Shown here: in pieces, positions 12,243-24,018 of the stretch
Layout: each line of letters begins with the position of its first letter
Numbering within the stretch: the first letter of the stretch is position 1
Source: Allantophomopsis cytisporea
Taxonomy: Eukaryota > Ascomycota > Leotiomycetes > Phacidiales > Phacidiaceae
Length of the DNA stretch: 64,000 nucleotides
Reading direction: 5' to 3'
NCBI GenBank assembly: GCA_024752435.1
Contig: CP103025.1
Coordinates: forward strand, 1,984,001-2,048,000
Notes under the pieces: generated by a model
What the model was told of the DNA's origin: nothing
Database searches by the model: none
What the model saw: the letters and a program-made list of their open reading frames with translations, nothing else
Program-made: the position numbers and the translations under genes

Positions 12243-13948
12243 ATGGGTCTCCCGTAAGTCGCCTCGCCTGTCGCGGTTCCCACATGCAGTCGCGTCGCAA
12301 ATCGCACGCGCGATTCCCATCTAGAGGGTTATAGAATGTTCAGAGGAGGCTCGAGTATCTTGCAACTCTGGAATAATCGATATATAATTGATGATTTGGG
12401 GGAAGTCATGATAAGAGATCCCTCAACACTCAGCCTGACAAAATTCCCAGCCTTGAGACTATCTGACCACTAACAATTCGCAGACTTTACAGACCATCCC
12501 CATCTCCTGAACCCGCCGACAAAGCCGAAAAAACAGCTGCGCAGGCACGATCTTCTATCAGAAGACGTCGCTCTCCACCAGTATCCCGTGAGGATCGCTT
12601 ACAAGGAAATGGACAACTTCGTGAGGCTAGGCGGGAGGTTAGGCGTGAGCCTTGGGAGATCACCACCAATGTCGCATCACAAGAAGAGCCAGAATCGACT
12701 TGGAATCGCAGCCGGAGAATCAACCTTGCCACAATTTCAATGCAAAATGCCCAACGCCTCACGTCGGAGATCTATCGCAGCGGCCGCGCTCGTCGCCGAA
12801 GCCGACCACGCGATCAAGACGAAGGAAATGATCATCGCCTTCGAGCCTCGATCGATGCTGTTGTCGATGGTCCCTTGATAGAGTCTGAGCGGGATGATGG
12901 TGGACGTGAAAATGATGAATTGGGTCACTTTGACGGTACTTTACGGCTACTCGAGGCGAGTAATATGGCACGGCGAGCTGCTTTGCGGGAGGCACAAGGG
13001 AGGAATCAAAACCAGGATCTCACAGATTCATCTGATTCAGGTACCACATCGCGCGTACCATCCCCACCTCAAGGGATTCGAAATGATGAGGAACGCGAAC
13101 AGCCACTTCTTCAGTCTTCTCTACTGGCAATCGAGGCGCGCAGTAGGGCACGACTAGCTTATATGCGTGCAAGAACACAGGATACAAGCGTGCTCACAGA
13201 TTCCTCAGATTCGGGTGCTACTTCACGTGTACCATCTCCTCAGCTACCTGCGAACCGAAGTCGTATGGCTTCTCCACATTCATCCAGACCCTCGCGTCCG
13301 ACTTCCCGCCCAGCTTCAGTGCTTGCTGAACTTCCTCCATTATCTCGTGTGTCAGCGCATCCAAATACCTCCCGCCTTGCTCGCGGTACATCTCCATATC
13401 TTGGGTGGCGTGATCGCCGTAATCGCAGAGCACAGAGCCGTCTTGATGGATTAGGAGATCGTGAACGAAGCGTCAGTAGCGAAAGAGATAACGTCTGGGA
13501 TCCTCTGGTATCTACAATGACCCCTGATCCACAACCTGCGAGTGCCAGCTCATCATTCGCTTCTGCTTCTGCTGCTGCTTCCATCTCAAGTAGGTCAAAC
13601 GCGGGGACCTCCAGCACGTCGATGACCACCATCGGAGATTCCGAGGCAGCTATCCATCCAGATGTATGCGAGAGTGAACATGAGGATCAGTGTGAAGAGA
13701 CCATGGCTGAAAATGAAGCGAACATGGAGGATGAAGAGGATGATGATGACCCCTACTTTCGAGCTCTTTTACAAAGTGATTACGATGGCAGCCAAGAGGC
13801 TTTTGCAGTTCATCTGGCCTCGACTAATGAGCAATGGAATCGGTGGCAGCCAATAATCGTTGCGCTTTCACGCCGAGAAGATATTCCAGATGAGTGGTGG
13901 GCAGCAGCGGGACTTGCCCGTATCTTGCAGGAGGAGGCAATGGTATGA
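12243..13948 (+). CDS. unrecognised Ser/Arg-rich disordered protein
   Basis: Exon 1 is only 11 nt (12243-12253, encoding MGLP in part), followed by a 230 nt intron and exon 2 (12484-13948), giving 491 residues. I recognise no domain. The N-terminal third is basic with RRRR and SP pairs. The middle carries a tandem duplication of about 58 residues in which TDSSDSG(T/A)TSRVPSP recurs (DNA 13018-13065 and 13192-13239). The C-terminal part turns acidic (EDEEDDDD) and ends in a more ordered-looking, Trp-containing segment (EQWNRWQP, DEWWAAAG). The exon 2 frame is open right back to the CAG acceptor, which supports the splice. Composition suggests an intrinsically disordered, possibly nuclear protein; function unknown. 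Confidence 0.7.
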
Positions 13949-14369
13949 GTATTGAAAAAGCGTTTCTTTTTGGATGTGGAGTTTGTGGCGTTTCTGATAA
14001 TGAAAAAACCTCCCGTGAAATCTCGTGGACAACAAAAAGGGAGTTTAGGGTCTGACGATTCCCCGCGGTAATTTAGAACAATTGACTTTGACAAGAATGA
14101 AGCTTGTTTTTTTAACCATTGTGCTCTTCGCCTTATTGTGTGAATGTATTGTCTTGCCATGCTATTGTTTCTGGAAGTACTTGTACGCGTCAACTCACAT
14201 CAATTCTCCATCACTTGTGACAATCCACCTCAATCCTCAGATCACTTGCACATCCTCCCTACAACACAACACAACATATCAGAGCACGGCCTCCGGTACC
14301 TTCAGAACAGTAAACAGCCAGTCCAATACCAAACCATCATCCAAACATCCAAACATCACTACCACTAAA
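13949..14369. other. intergenic
   Basis: A short spacer between two plus-strand genes. Its second half is CA-rich, like a 5' leader (CATCC, CAACAC repeats before the ATG). No gene seen. Confidence 0.45.
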
Positions 14370-15032
14370 ATGTCTACCCAAGGAAAATGGTTTCAAGGCC
14401 GCCTCACTTACGTACGTTTCCCCACCAGCGTTTCTCTCGAAACTAACGCCCTACAGGCCATGCGTATCGTCCTCGACACGCTCCGCGTCACACGAGACTC
14501 AGAAGCACGCACATTTGCCGTCAAGACCGCCCTGGAAGTCTGCCACGAGATCGTGCCACGCCGCGCCGAGCTCACTCCCATCCACCTCGCCATGCTCCAT
14601 GGCCTGATCGCAACGATCGGCTACATCGATCGCAACTCACCCATCCGACATGCGCACGCGGCTATTGCTATCTGCGAGGGGATTGTCAGGGGCGAGATGC
14701 AGGGCGATAAGGAGCTTGCGGCGGGACTAAGGGAGGAGGTGTATAAGATCTTGGTTCTGCTTGGGAACGAGCTTGTTGAGTTGAGGGAGGAGAGGAAGGA
14801 GATTAGGAGGGAGGAGGCGAGGAGGCTTGGGGTTGAGTTTGTTGATAGTGATGAGAGTGATGGGGAGGAGGAAGATGATGCTGGCAATGCTGGCAATGGC
14901 AATGGAGGTGTGGCTACAGCTGCGGCGACGGCCACCACATCTGGTTCTGCCAGTATGAGCTCTGCGGGACAGCTTGATGGCTTGGGTATCGGTGGTATTG
15001 GCTTGGGTTTGGGTTTGGGAATTACTAGCTGA
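14370..15032 (+). CDS. unrecognised small helical protein with acidic and Gly-rich tail
   Basis: The reading frame opens upstream, but the first residues there look like leader sequence. I chose the ATG at 14370 (MSTQGKWFQG), which follows a CA-rich leader. A 45 nt segment at 14412-14456 has donor GTACGT, branch ACTAAC and acceptor ACAG, and is probably an intron; being a multiple of three, it also reads through. The spliced protein has about 205 residues: a helical core with many Arg, Ala and Leu residues (MRIVLDTLRV, AVKTALEVCHE, REERKEIRREEARRL), an acidic DSDESDGEEEDD segment, and a low-complexity Ala/Thr/Gly tail. I do not recognise the family. Confidence 0.6.
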   Translation: MSTQGKWFQGRLTYVRFPTSVSLETNALQAMRIVLDTLRVTRDSEARTFAVKTALEVCHEIVPRRAELTPIHLAMLHGLIATIGYIDRNSPIRHAHAAIAICEGIVRGEMQGDKELAAGLREEVYKILVLLGNELVELREERKEIRREEARRLGVEFVDSDESDGEEEDDAGNAGNGNGGVATAAATATTSGSASMSSAGQLDGLGIGGIGLGLGLGITS

Positions 15033-15504
15033 GCAAGTTGACTGGTCAGTTGACTTGAAATTGAGCTGGACTCCACAGATCTCTTAAACTTCTCTTCGTC
15101 ACTTGAGAAGTACGGGTTACGGAATAAAAACGATTTGACAGAATATTAGGACCCTATAACGTGATGAATGTTCGAGTGTGATGGCATAGCGAGACAACAG
15201 GATCTTTAGTCTACGCAGAGCTCTTCACTGTTTCAAGAGCTAAAAGTAAACTCAGAAGGTCTGAGAAAACCAACAGCTTACAAAAATGGGATAGCTCAGA
15301 TAAATAAGCTAAGCTAGGGTAACTTTCATACCATTGAGACACCTGAATTCTTTGTTAATTCAGGCTTATGGAATAATTAAACTCTTCACAATGATTCAAG
15401 TACTCGTAATGTTTCACGTCACTTATCGAAATATGGAGCAACAAATTATTCAATTTATCATCTCATCTCATAACCAGCGGATGGAGTGAGCTAGTCAGAC
15501 TGAC
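15033..15504. other. intergenic between convergent genes
   Basis: AT-rich spacer between the converging 3' ends of the 14370 (+) gene and the M20 hydrolase (-). Nothing else is seen. Confidence 0.5.
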
Positions 15505-17340
15505 CTATTCGCCCTTCTGAGCTCTCAGTCTATCCATTCTCAGGATCGCTCCCAACAGCACTTGAGCACCATTCCCACAATCTTCTGGAGAGCAATACTC
15601 AGCAGGGTTGTGTGAGACACCGTCTCGACAAGGAACAAAGATCATGCTTGTAGGAGCATGCTTCGAGGTATAAACACTATCATGGCCAGCCCCGGAAGTC
15701 ATTCTCTGCACTGAATGGCTTTCAGCACTTGCGCCCATCATATCCGCGGCTGCAGCCTCCACGCAAGAGATGCAGTCTTCATTGAATTTCACAGCCGGCG
15801 AAATAGTATCAAGCTGCCAATCAATCTCGCAGCCTCTCCCCTTGATGCCCTTGGCATTGATATCGCCTACAACCTCGCCACCCACAATCTTCTCAAAGTC
15901 CGCTTTCAGGGCATCTTCGAGCTCGAGAAGCTTCGAGTCTTCGCGCGAGCGGATATCTAGACTGAATTTCACGAGTCCAGGCACTGTGTTCGTACTACCC
16001 GGCTTTAGTGTTAGGATGCCTGTGCTGGCCAGACATCCCATCTCGGCTGCCTTATTATGACTATGTACGATGCACTTCGCTGCTGTGAGCATGGCATCTG
16101 ATCGATTGATAAAATCGGTAGCTCCTGTATGAGCTTCCTTGCCTTTGATTGTGATGACATGCCATCTGAATGCCTGCACGCCCTCTACAGCGCCAATCTT
16201 TCCACCTGATGCTTCCAGAATTGGACCCTGCTCGATATGCAGCTCGAAATGAGCACCAATTGGCATGGCCTTGTAACTTGCATCAATTTCCCCTAGGTAC
16301 CCAATGCGTTCCAACTCGGACTTCTGTGTTGCAGTACCACCACCTACTTCTTGTAGGTCATGTCCTTTTTCCAGCGATACCGATTCAGCCCAGACTCCCG
16401 AACTTACCATAGATATCGGAAATCTTGCTCCCTCTTCATTGGTCCAATTTATAACACCAGTTGGGTATTCGGTCTCGATGTTCTGCTCTTGCATTGTTCT
16501 CAGAGCGGAGATTCCAGAAAGAACACCAAGAATGCCATCGTACCGACCTCCTGTCGGCTGGGTGTCGAGGTGACTTCCAGCATATGTTGGAGGGCCATCC
16601 TTACGTCCTGGTCGAATAGCGAAAATGTTACCCATCTTGTCGATGAAGGTCTTACAGCCAAGTGATTGTGTTGTAGAGACAAACCAATCTCTGGCTTTCT
16701 TGTCACTGTCTGACAATGCCAAGCGGGACATTCCTACGTCTGTGGGCTCACTATATCAATGTCAGTCGACTCTTAGCAAGGCTAGTCTGGTTTCTACAGC
16801 ATCTAGAACGACAAGAACAGAACATAAGACAGGTGAGTATTTAATCTTTGAGTGCATCAATGAGACTAGGTGCTGTATCTTGGAACGAGATATCCTTCAG
16901 AAATGCACTTCCGAGAACGCTTTCGTTCCAGTAATTGAGAAGCGATTAGCAGATGAGTCAGCTGTCATTCATTGACAACAGCAGGATGATTAGAAGATGT
17001 GGGATAATTGAGGGAGGTCGAATACCGGAAGACATCCTCGACTTCCGGAATCCTTTTGAACAGCAGGCCGAAGCACTATATCTGGTATGGCCTTGATGCA
17101 AATCGGCTTTCGGTGTACCGAATGGAAGCCAGCAATTGAACAAAGTGTGCTTCAAGATACGTTGACGTTGATGAAGCTAGCGACTTACTCTCCCCATCTT
17201 TCACCAGGACCCCACTGGCAAGTATAATGTAGCTCTTCCCAAAGTCGACTTCTATTAATTTTAACTCCAGCCAACTGCTCTTCAGACATCTCCGTTGTTC
17301 TGATTTTGCATCTTGTGGTGCTTGCAAATGTTCTCGACAT
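15505..17340 (-). CDS. M20-family N-carbamoyl-amino-acid hydrolase / ureidopropionase-like
   Basis: Exon 1 (17340-17189) and exon 2 (16750-15505) join across a 438 nt intron, long for this window, to give 465 residues. The join restores a continuous ERWGDEPTDVGMSRLALS. Metal-ligand motifs of the peptidase M20 hydantoinase/carbamylase group are visible: GSHLDTQPTGGRYDG, NEEGARF, HFELHIEQGP, and near the end GAGHDS with SHNPAEYCS. These binuclear-metal enzymes hydrolyse the C-N bond of N-carbamoyl amino acids, beta-ureidopropionate or allantoate; the substrate cannot be told from sequence alone. Two starts are possible: 17340 (MSRTFASTTR, basic, presequence-like) and 17289 (MSEEQL). I took the longer one, and both may be used. 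No neighbour suggests a pyrimidine- or purine-catabolic cluster. Confidence 0.87.
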
Positions 17341-18133
17341 TCTATCACGTGGTGCTCGGCGTAGTATGAGTAGAGTGGGATGCTTGGAGTGTGAGTGATG
17401 GGTCGCTCGAATGGCAAAGCTGGTCCAGCTTCGATACATGGTTCGAATCTTGAGACACAATTGTATAAAATTTCAGATGCTTGGAAGTTGATATAATTGA
17501 TATACTTCTATACTCATCGACAATAAGCCCAGTGATATTTGAGGAGATTTGGAGGAGTGCAGATGTTGACGAGGTTGGGGGTCTTATCATTTCTGAGGTA
17601 GTTTCGTACTACTTCGATGCGGGGCTGAACGACCAGTGAGTGGATGGGCATCATTTAATTTAGATGCTTCAGTTTTTTGCACACTGTTCTCGGCAATATA
17701 AAGCTTTGGTGGATTCTAGGTTCTTAATCCACATTAAATATAGAGAATGATCTACAACTCTAGAACTGTTTATAATTTCTTGCTTTAATTATAATGAGGT
17801 AATTCGCCCATTTATGATGTTCAAAGTAGAGTATATACAAATCTTCCAAGTTACTACAAAATTTAGAATGGCTGCAACAGCATGCAAATATATAAGGGGA
17901 TATCTAGGATCCAGAATAGGCAAAGGAGTTTTGATTCATATCAGATGTGAACTTCATTTTTGAGCAAGTGTACAATATATTAGGACATTCCGCAAAATTA
18001 ATTCCATTTCATGTAATTCTACTACTTCTCATGCTATACACAACTTTTTGCATCAAAGTTTACACACTCATAATCATGATAGACGACTCTGCACCTTACA
18101 AATGCAATGCCTATACTGCTTCTCATCTCTCAT
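17341..18133. other. AT-rich intergenic
   Basis: AT-rich spacer between two minus-strand genes, 5' of the M20 hydrolase and 3' of SEC31. Short ORFs here show no coding character. A GGTTCGAATC at about 17440 resembles a tRNA B box, but no cloverleaf can be folded around it. Confidence 0.5.
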
Positions 18134-21100
18134 TTAAGGTGTAACCTTGCTCATGCTGACCAAACGCTTGACACCGACCTGCAGGGTACGTTAGCAACTG
18201 TGCATGACTAGGATCTGTGATAAGTACTTACCATCCAATTGCCACACTCGTCAGTCTTCTCCCTCTGGATATCCACCTGCAAGCGCGCAGCAAAATCGAA
18301 ATTCTTGGCCTGGAGGGCTACGGCGAGCTCATTGAGACTATCGATAGTGTCCGGTTTGATCAACTCCTCGTTGTTAAGATGATCAAAGAGAATATTGAGA
18401 CGTTTTTGGGTGTCCTTAACTTGAGCTGCGAATGAAGCCGGAGCCTTGGAAGCAACTCGCTGCATATCAGTTGTGAAGATTTCCACAAGCTGCTGAGCTT
18501 TCGCAGGAATATGGGACCTATCTCCAGCGGGATGCTTTGGCTTTACTGCAGGAGCGGCAGCCTTTGGTGGTGCCGATGCTTGAGACTGAGGTGAGCCTTG
18601 TGGTGGACCCTGAGGAGGCTGAGATTGTGGCTGCTGGAATGGAGATTGAGTTGGGGTGTATTGGTTTTGAGGAGGTGGGGGCGTTTGGAAAGATTGCTGG
18701 GTGTAAGCACTTGCAGCAGGTGGTCTCATGCCTCCCTGAGGTGGTGGTGGTAATTGGGATGCAGGAGTTGATGGTTGCGAGTACTGCTGCTGGGCAGGGG
18801 ATGGAGCATATCTATTGGAAGGTGGTGGTCCAGCTGGAGGAGCGTTGTATGGCGAGGGACCCCTTGGGATTGTCGTAGGTGGCCCAGGGTGTGGGAGAAT
18901 CTGTCCAGCTTGAGGCGGTGGTGGAGCATAAATATTAGCGGCTGAAGACGTTCTCTGGAATGATTGAGGTGGTCCATTGGTCAAAGGAGATGCAACACGT
19001 GCTGGCGCAGGCCCCTTGGGAGGAGGTGGTGGAGGAGTTGGAGTTGATCGGGCTCCACCGTATGGACCAGCTGGTGGTGGCATACTCAGATTTGGGTTGG
19101 GCGCATACTGAGAAGCGGGACCTGGAATCACTGGAGTAGGCCGTCTGGATACTTTTGCCTTTGTGACCATTGGTACATCATTCCAGTCAGGGATATTGGT
19201 TGCACGGGATGGCGGTGCAACAGGTGGTGCAGAGCCTCGAGGTGGAGGACCAAAGTTTTGTGGGGGTGGAGCTGGCTGGAAGCTCATAGGTGGAGCGCCA
19301 TATCCCTGAATTGGCTGTGGTGGTGCATAGGCAGATGGCGGAGCATAAGCACTTGTTGTTGGTGGAGCATAAGGGTTTGATACGGGAGTAGCATTCGGTG
19401 GTGCATATGGATTATTAACAGCTGGAGTTGGAGCCATCGAGGTAGCTTGGAGAGGCTGATATCCTGAAATAGAAGCCTGTGCACGTGGAGCGGCTCTTGC
19501 ACCAGGTGTAGCACGACCAGCCGTAGTGACTGGAGCAGCCTTTCTTGATGCAAGCTTTACGCGGTCTCTTGCGACCTTGGCGGCAGGATACTCCACCGGG
19601 AGGAGATCCAAATACTTCTCAGCAGTCTGAAGATGTCCGTGAGCTGCCACAATATCGGCATATTCAGTGTACTTCTCGTACAACGGAGCAAGCTTCCAAT
19701 CAGCAGTCTGGTTTCTTTCCTGATCCTGGAATTTGGTAACATCACGGAAGACAGCGACTTTCTCGATAAAGTTCTGAAGAGATCGGGCGTGCACAGAAAA
19801 TGTGGAGTCCGCACTTGGATCTTGAATACCAGCTTGCTCAGTCTCCCGGAGCTCCTCAATCCAGATTCCAACTACCTTTTCAAGTTTAGAACCAACCAGG
19901 TAGCAGAAGGAAGCATCCTTTCGAGACCCAGACTCCAAAACCCTATCACCCAATGCCTCGCAAAGGTCTGGGAATTCAGCGGGATCAGCGTAAGTACACA
20001 AGGTAGCCATAGTTTCTTTCCAGTTGGACAGGTCTGCATTGTAAACAATGTCCCAGAGATTTTTTCCGATAACAGATGCTAGGAGGCGCAAATAGTTTGG
20101 ACCTTGTGCCTTCTTTGCTAGGTATGCTGCCTGGGCTTTGTCAAGTAATTCTTTGCCACCGCAGTTGGCAATCATAAAAGCATCGGCCAACCGATCTTCC
20201 TTCAGACAGATCGTCATTGCTTTCTCGAATTTCCCAAGCATCAAGGCCTTGGTGATCTCCCGATCGGATGTAGAATCATCTTCGGAGTAGAGATGAAAGG
20301 GATTGTCAGTCTTGGCACCCTTTGTAGCGGCCAAATTTGACAAGAAATCATCCCCACCATCACCACCATCAGCGAAGAAAGTGGAAAGACGGTTGTTCTT
20401 TTTTGGAGCAGAATCACCATTCTCAGTCGACTCAGTAGCATCCATGTTAGCCTCATCATTTTCCGAAACATCAAGACCCTCAATACCATTGGTGATGTCG
20501 TCCGTTTCAGAAAATCCAAGATATTCTATGACACGCTTTCGAGGATTTTCAGCAATGAGCGTCTCAATGACATTCCACTCGGCCTTTTCTTCGTCACTTT
20601 TCGCCTCAGAAATGTGGTTGTCGCAAATGCTCTTGAGGTCACCAGCCTTCAATGCTGCCTCAAATGTCTCAGCCGCGGTCCCAACATCAGAATCTACTGA
20701 GAATGGTGATATCTCAATCTTGGATGATCGTGGCTGACCGGCAGCTGTTTGTTGTAGTTTGAAGCTGATAAGCTTACCACCAAACCCAAACGAGGCACCA
20801 ACAGGTCGTTCGAGCCACTTTGGTGCCTTGCGCAGAGAGAACGAAGCTCCTTGAGGCTCGGTCTGGGCCTTGGTAAAGAAGCTCTCATCGTCAACTGGTT
20901 CTACCTGACTAGTCTTCGTAGTGGATGGGTTCGTGTTTTGTAGTGTCTGAACAGATATCTTGCCATCAAACGAGGCTGTTGCCGATAGATTTGGGTTGTG
21001 AGGATTGAACCTGGTCTGAAAGGTCCAATTTGTAACCTCTGGGAATTCTCCGAGTTGCTCTCCAGTTTGGGGGTTCCAGCACAAAGTTCTGTTGTCCTTA

Positions 21101-21984
21101 CCGCAAGACAATAACAAATCGCTATCCTGCTGACACCAAGATAAGGAGAGAACACCTTGCTCGTGTCCCTGCAATGTCCTTTCTGGTGCGTTGGAGTTTC
21201 GTAGATCCCAGAGCATGATTACTGGGGTGGAATCATCCGGAGTAGCTGTCAACAGCTTAGTCGAGTTGTTTGGGTCCCAGGCAATAGCATTGACAGCCTT
21301 TCTGTTGTTGTTGAGGGTCAAAGATGCTTTCTTCGTCTTCAAGTCCCACACGGTAACAAAACCACCACTTCCACCTGTCGCCAGAATGTGCGCGACTTTC
21401 CTGTTCCATGCAACACACTCCAAATCGTCTGACCGGGCAGCCGCTGTGCCCAGTCGGAATGGGTTTTGAATATCATTGATGTCGTAAATAAAGAGCTCAC
21501 CCTTCGTTCCCGCGGTGGCGAGAATTTGAGGCTTGAGCGGATTGAATTGCAATGACTTGATCGCTCCAGTGTGTTTTGTCGTTCGGGACATGAAAGCATC
21601 CTCGGCGCCATTGATAAGCTTCTCAGCGTCCCACAAGTCGAGAGAGCCATTTTCGAGTGCTCCTGCGATGATACCGCGTGGATGTTCATCGTTTGCTGGT
21701 GCCCAAGCAATATCATGGAATCTGGAAAGAAGGAGTGTCAGAAGCCAAATAAAACTACCATAGAAATCCCCCTACCTCGAATCTGTACTAATACTGGCCA
21801 GCGGCTGGAGCTCAATTCCTTGCTCTAAGTTGTCCAGATTTAAGTCCCATAGTTCCAATTTGGTCTCGTCTGAGAAATCTGCATCTACAGCGCCAGCTCT
21901 TGTACCAGTAACAATCAATGGTAGCTGTGCGCCTGGGGACCAAGCAAAGGCAGCTGTCCGGGGAATCTCCCGCAGACGAACCAT
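18134..21984 (-). CDS. SEC31: COPII outer-coat protein Sec31
   Basis: Three exons (21984-21776, 21721-18232, 18178-18134; introns 54 and 53 nt) give 1247 residues, close to the usual size. The N-terminus (MVRLREIPRTAAFAWSP) and the following WD40 repeats (roughly residues 1-330; LWDLRN, GKDNRTLCW) form the Sec13/31-type propeller. A helical ancestral-coatomer segment follows (about 400-700), then a long Pro/Gln/Gly-rich stretch (about 730-1090, many APP and PPP runs) and a C-terminal helical domain ending VGVKRLVSMSKV. Sec31 with Sec13 builds the outer cage of COPII vesicles at ER exit sites, and its Pro-rich segment contacts Sec23 and stimulates Sar1 GTP hydrolysis. The last exon has 15 codons including the stop. 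The gene is divergent from the RRM gene at 22354. Confidence 0.97.
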
Positions 21985-22353
21985 CTTGATAGCCCTGTAT
22001 TGAGAGCTTTCTTGTAAAAGAGTCGGGAAAACTCAAGCTTCGTAAATGAAAGTCGTGAATAAGCCGTTAGATCTGTCCGAAAAAATAATGACAGCTCGTG
22101 AATTGTGGCGTTGAAAGGTCTTTGGAAAGGAGATGTGACAGTTGATGTTGATCCGTGGCCTGTAGGCAATCGGTTTCCGGGGAACTTCCAACTCGGTCCT
22201 TGCACGTTCCCGCACCAAAATTCCAATTCCCAGAAGATCAAATACACGTGATTTTATAAACCACGAGGACGCAGCTACCCACACGTCTGACTTTCAGATC
22301 GTACGATACATATAATCTTTTTGTTTCCTTCAGAAGTCCTTTCGAATCTCATA
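21985..22353. promoter_or_regulatory. divergent promoter, SEC31 / RRM gene
   Basis: This 369 bp gap separates the start codons of two divergent genes, so both promoters must lie within or overlap it. I did not find a clear TATA box for either. Confidence 0.6.
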
Positions 22354-22866
22354 ATGACCGATCAAGCACGACTTAAAGCGACGGTGTATGTTGGTGGTTT
22401 GGCTTCTATGATCACTCCAGGAAATCTTCATGCAGCTTTCCTACCTTTTGGTGAGATTGTCGACGTATCATTACCAAAACCTGAAGCTCCATCATCTACA
22501 GAGCTTCATAGAGGTTTTGGGTATGTGGAGTTCGAGGACCCAGCCGATGCAAAGGAAGCCATCGATAACATGGATCAAGCAGAGCTTTTTGGTAGAGTGA
22601 TCAAGGTGTCTGCAGCGAAGCCACAGAAGAACGCGAATGAAGGGCTGGGAAGCAAGACCGCTATTTGGGAACAAGTCAGTGTATTTCTTTTACATCTCAT
22701 ATTCTCATGCTGATTCCTTTTGTAGGAAGGCTGGTTGGCAGAGAACGCCGTCAGTGAAGAAGATAAGCTTGCAGCAGAGCAAGCAAGAGCTGGCATGGAT
22801 GAAAGGCCAGAGGATCCTATGCAGGGCCTGGAAGGCTTGGATGTTGCGGGACCCAAACAGGCATAG
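22354..22866 (+). CDS. single-RRM RNA-binding protein, Cyp33/PPIE-type RRM
   Basis: Two exons (22354-22674, 22726-22866; intron 51 nt) give 153 residues. One RNA recognition motif fills residues about 8-88, with RNP2 as VYVGGL and RNP1 as RGFGYVEF. The tail is acidic and ends GPKQA. The RRM resembles that of cyclophilin E (Cyp33), but there is no cyclophilin domain. The stop at 22866 and the following sequence show no continuation, so this is a stand-alone RRM protein, probably nuclear. The frame is open upstream of 22354, but the first ATG is at 22354 (MTDQARLKATV). The exact RNA role is unknown. Confidence 0.88.
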
Positions 22867-23303
22867 CATTTGCGTTGAACTTCAGATTAACTGTGGGTAA
22901 GCATCAAAGAGAGCTCCAGAGGATACTTAGGCATGGATAGGCGTAAAGGAGATGCATTTTATGGAGTTCACGGATTTGAGAAGTGCAAGTTAGAGGCCCT
23001 CTCGACCACTCAACAAAATCAAGCAATCGAAGCCACGCATTTTCACGCATGGTATCTCAGCACTTCCACTACGAATATATTGATTCGGGCACAAGTTCCT
23101 AGCCGGATCTTCGGAGCCATCTCATAAGTTTGGCAATCACATACGTTCATGAATCTGACACAGGCGTCTTCGAGGTATATTCGTGTGTACACATTCGCAG
23201 TGGTGTCCCACCCTTGATATACAGCCTCTGATACTCATAGCACGAAGAGCTGCTATAGCCAAGAATCTCCACAGCCCGAGCTTCCCATCTTCTTTTCCAT
23301 CTC
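22867..23303. other. intergenic between convergent genes
   Basis: Spacer between the converging 3' ends of the RRM gene (+) and the B12D-like gene (-). No coding signal. Confidence 0.5.
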
Positions 23304-23786
23304 CTAATCCTTGCGGTTCTGGCGGGAAAGACGCATCTGCTTGTCAACTACAAGCTTCTTGCCGAGGGAGTAGGCGGCAAAGCCGACGGCGATGCCAACG
23401 ACGATACCTAGGCACAAGATATTAGCAAGACATCTCATAATAATGATGTTTTATATGATTCTTACCGAGGGGAACGAGCTCGGGGGGGATTTTCTTGAAC
23501 TGGCGCAGGCGTTGGGAGATGGTGTGAGCTGTAGGAGAATCAGATTGTCAGAATCAAGCTTCTAGATAGTTTAGGCAGAATCGAATTGCAATTGAATTGC
23601 TCCTCAAGAGCCATTGGCTTTTCTATAGCTTGTTACGTACCGCTGTGCTCCTCCTTCTGTTTAGCAAAGTATTAGCAAAGTGCTCCGCTTAATATAGCTT
23701 TTTCATAGCCTCGTGTAACTTACTGGCATGGCCTTCATCATTGGCCTGGAAGGCTTGAACATTCTAAGAGCGGTAGATGGCTGCAT
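23304..23786 (-). CDS. B12D/MLRQ-like (NDUFA4-type) small respiratory subunit
   Basis: Four small exons (23786-23724, 23656-23641, 23528-23466, 23407-23304) join to 81 residues; the second is a 16 nt microexon. The N-terminus (MQPSTALRMFKPSRP) is basic and presequence-like. EEHSAHTISQRLRQ precedes a single membrane span beginning GIVVGIAVGFAAYSLG, followed by a short tail with RLSRQNRK. This matches the fungal B12D / NADH-ubiquinone reductase complex I MLRQ family; NDUFA4 itself is now placed with cytochrome c oxidase. It is expected in the inner mitochondrial membrane. No single frame holds it, so it is easily missed without splicing. It is divergent from COX12, a cytochrome c oxidase subunit, 232 bp away. 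Confidence 0.85.
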
Positions 23787-24018
23787 CTTGACGTTGCAAT
23801 CCCGGGTTATCGGTCTTTCGTGATGGTAGGTATTATATCTTGGCCTGCTTGCTCCGTAGTGGTGGAGGTTTGGTCACAATTCCGCTAAACCTATTTCGCT
23901 AGCCGAAATCGACCGCCAAAGTCATCGACCTCACGCCGACTTGGAAACGATACCTACCAATTGCCTCATAAGCACTCAACTGTACTTCATTCCGTACATA
24001 TCATTCACATCTGCAATC
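23787..24018. promoter_or_regulatory. bidirectional promoter of two respiratory genes, with CCAAT box
   Basis: The 232 bp between the ATG of the B12D-like gene (-) and the ATG of COX12 (+) must serve both. A CCAAT pentamer lies at 23957-23961, 58 bp from the COX12 start. CCAAT is the target of the Hap2/3/5 (HapB/C/E) complex that controls respiratory genes in fungi; its use here is inferred. Confidence 0.6.

Noticed and set aside
14082..14369. N-terminal extension of the 14370 gene with a hydrophobic start
   Set aside because: The residues after it are CA-rich leader-like (repeated Asn, Thr, His, Gln); the later ATG fits better.
17430..17460. tRNA B-box-like GGTTCGAATC
   Set aside because: No A box or acceptor stem can be paired around it.
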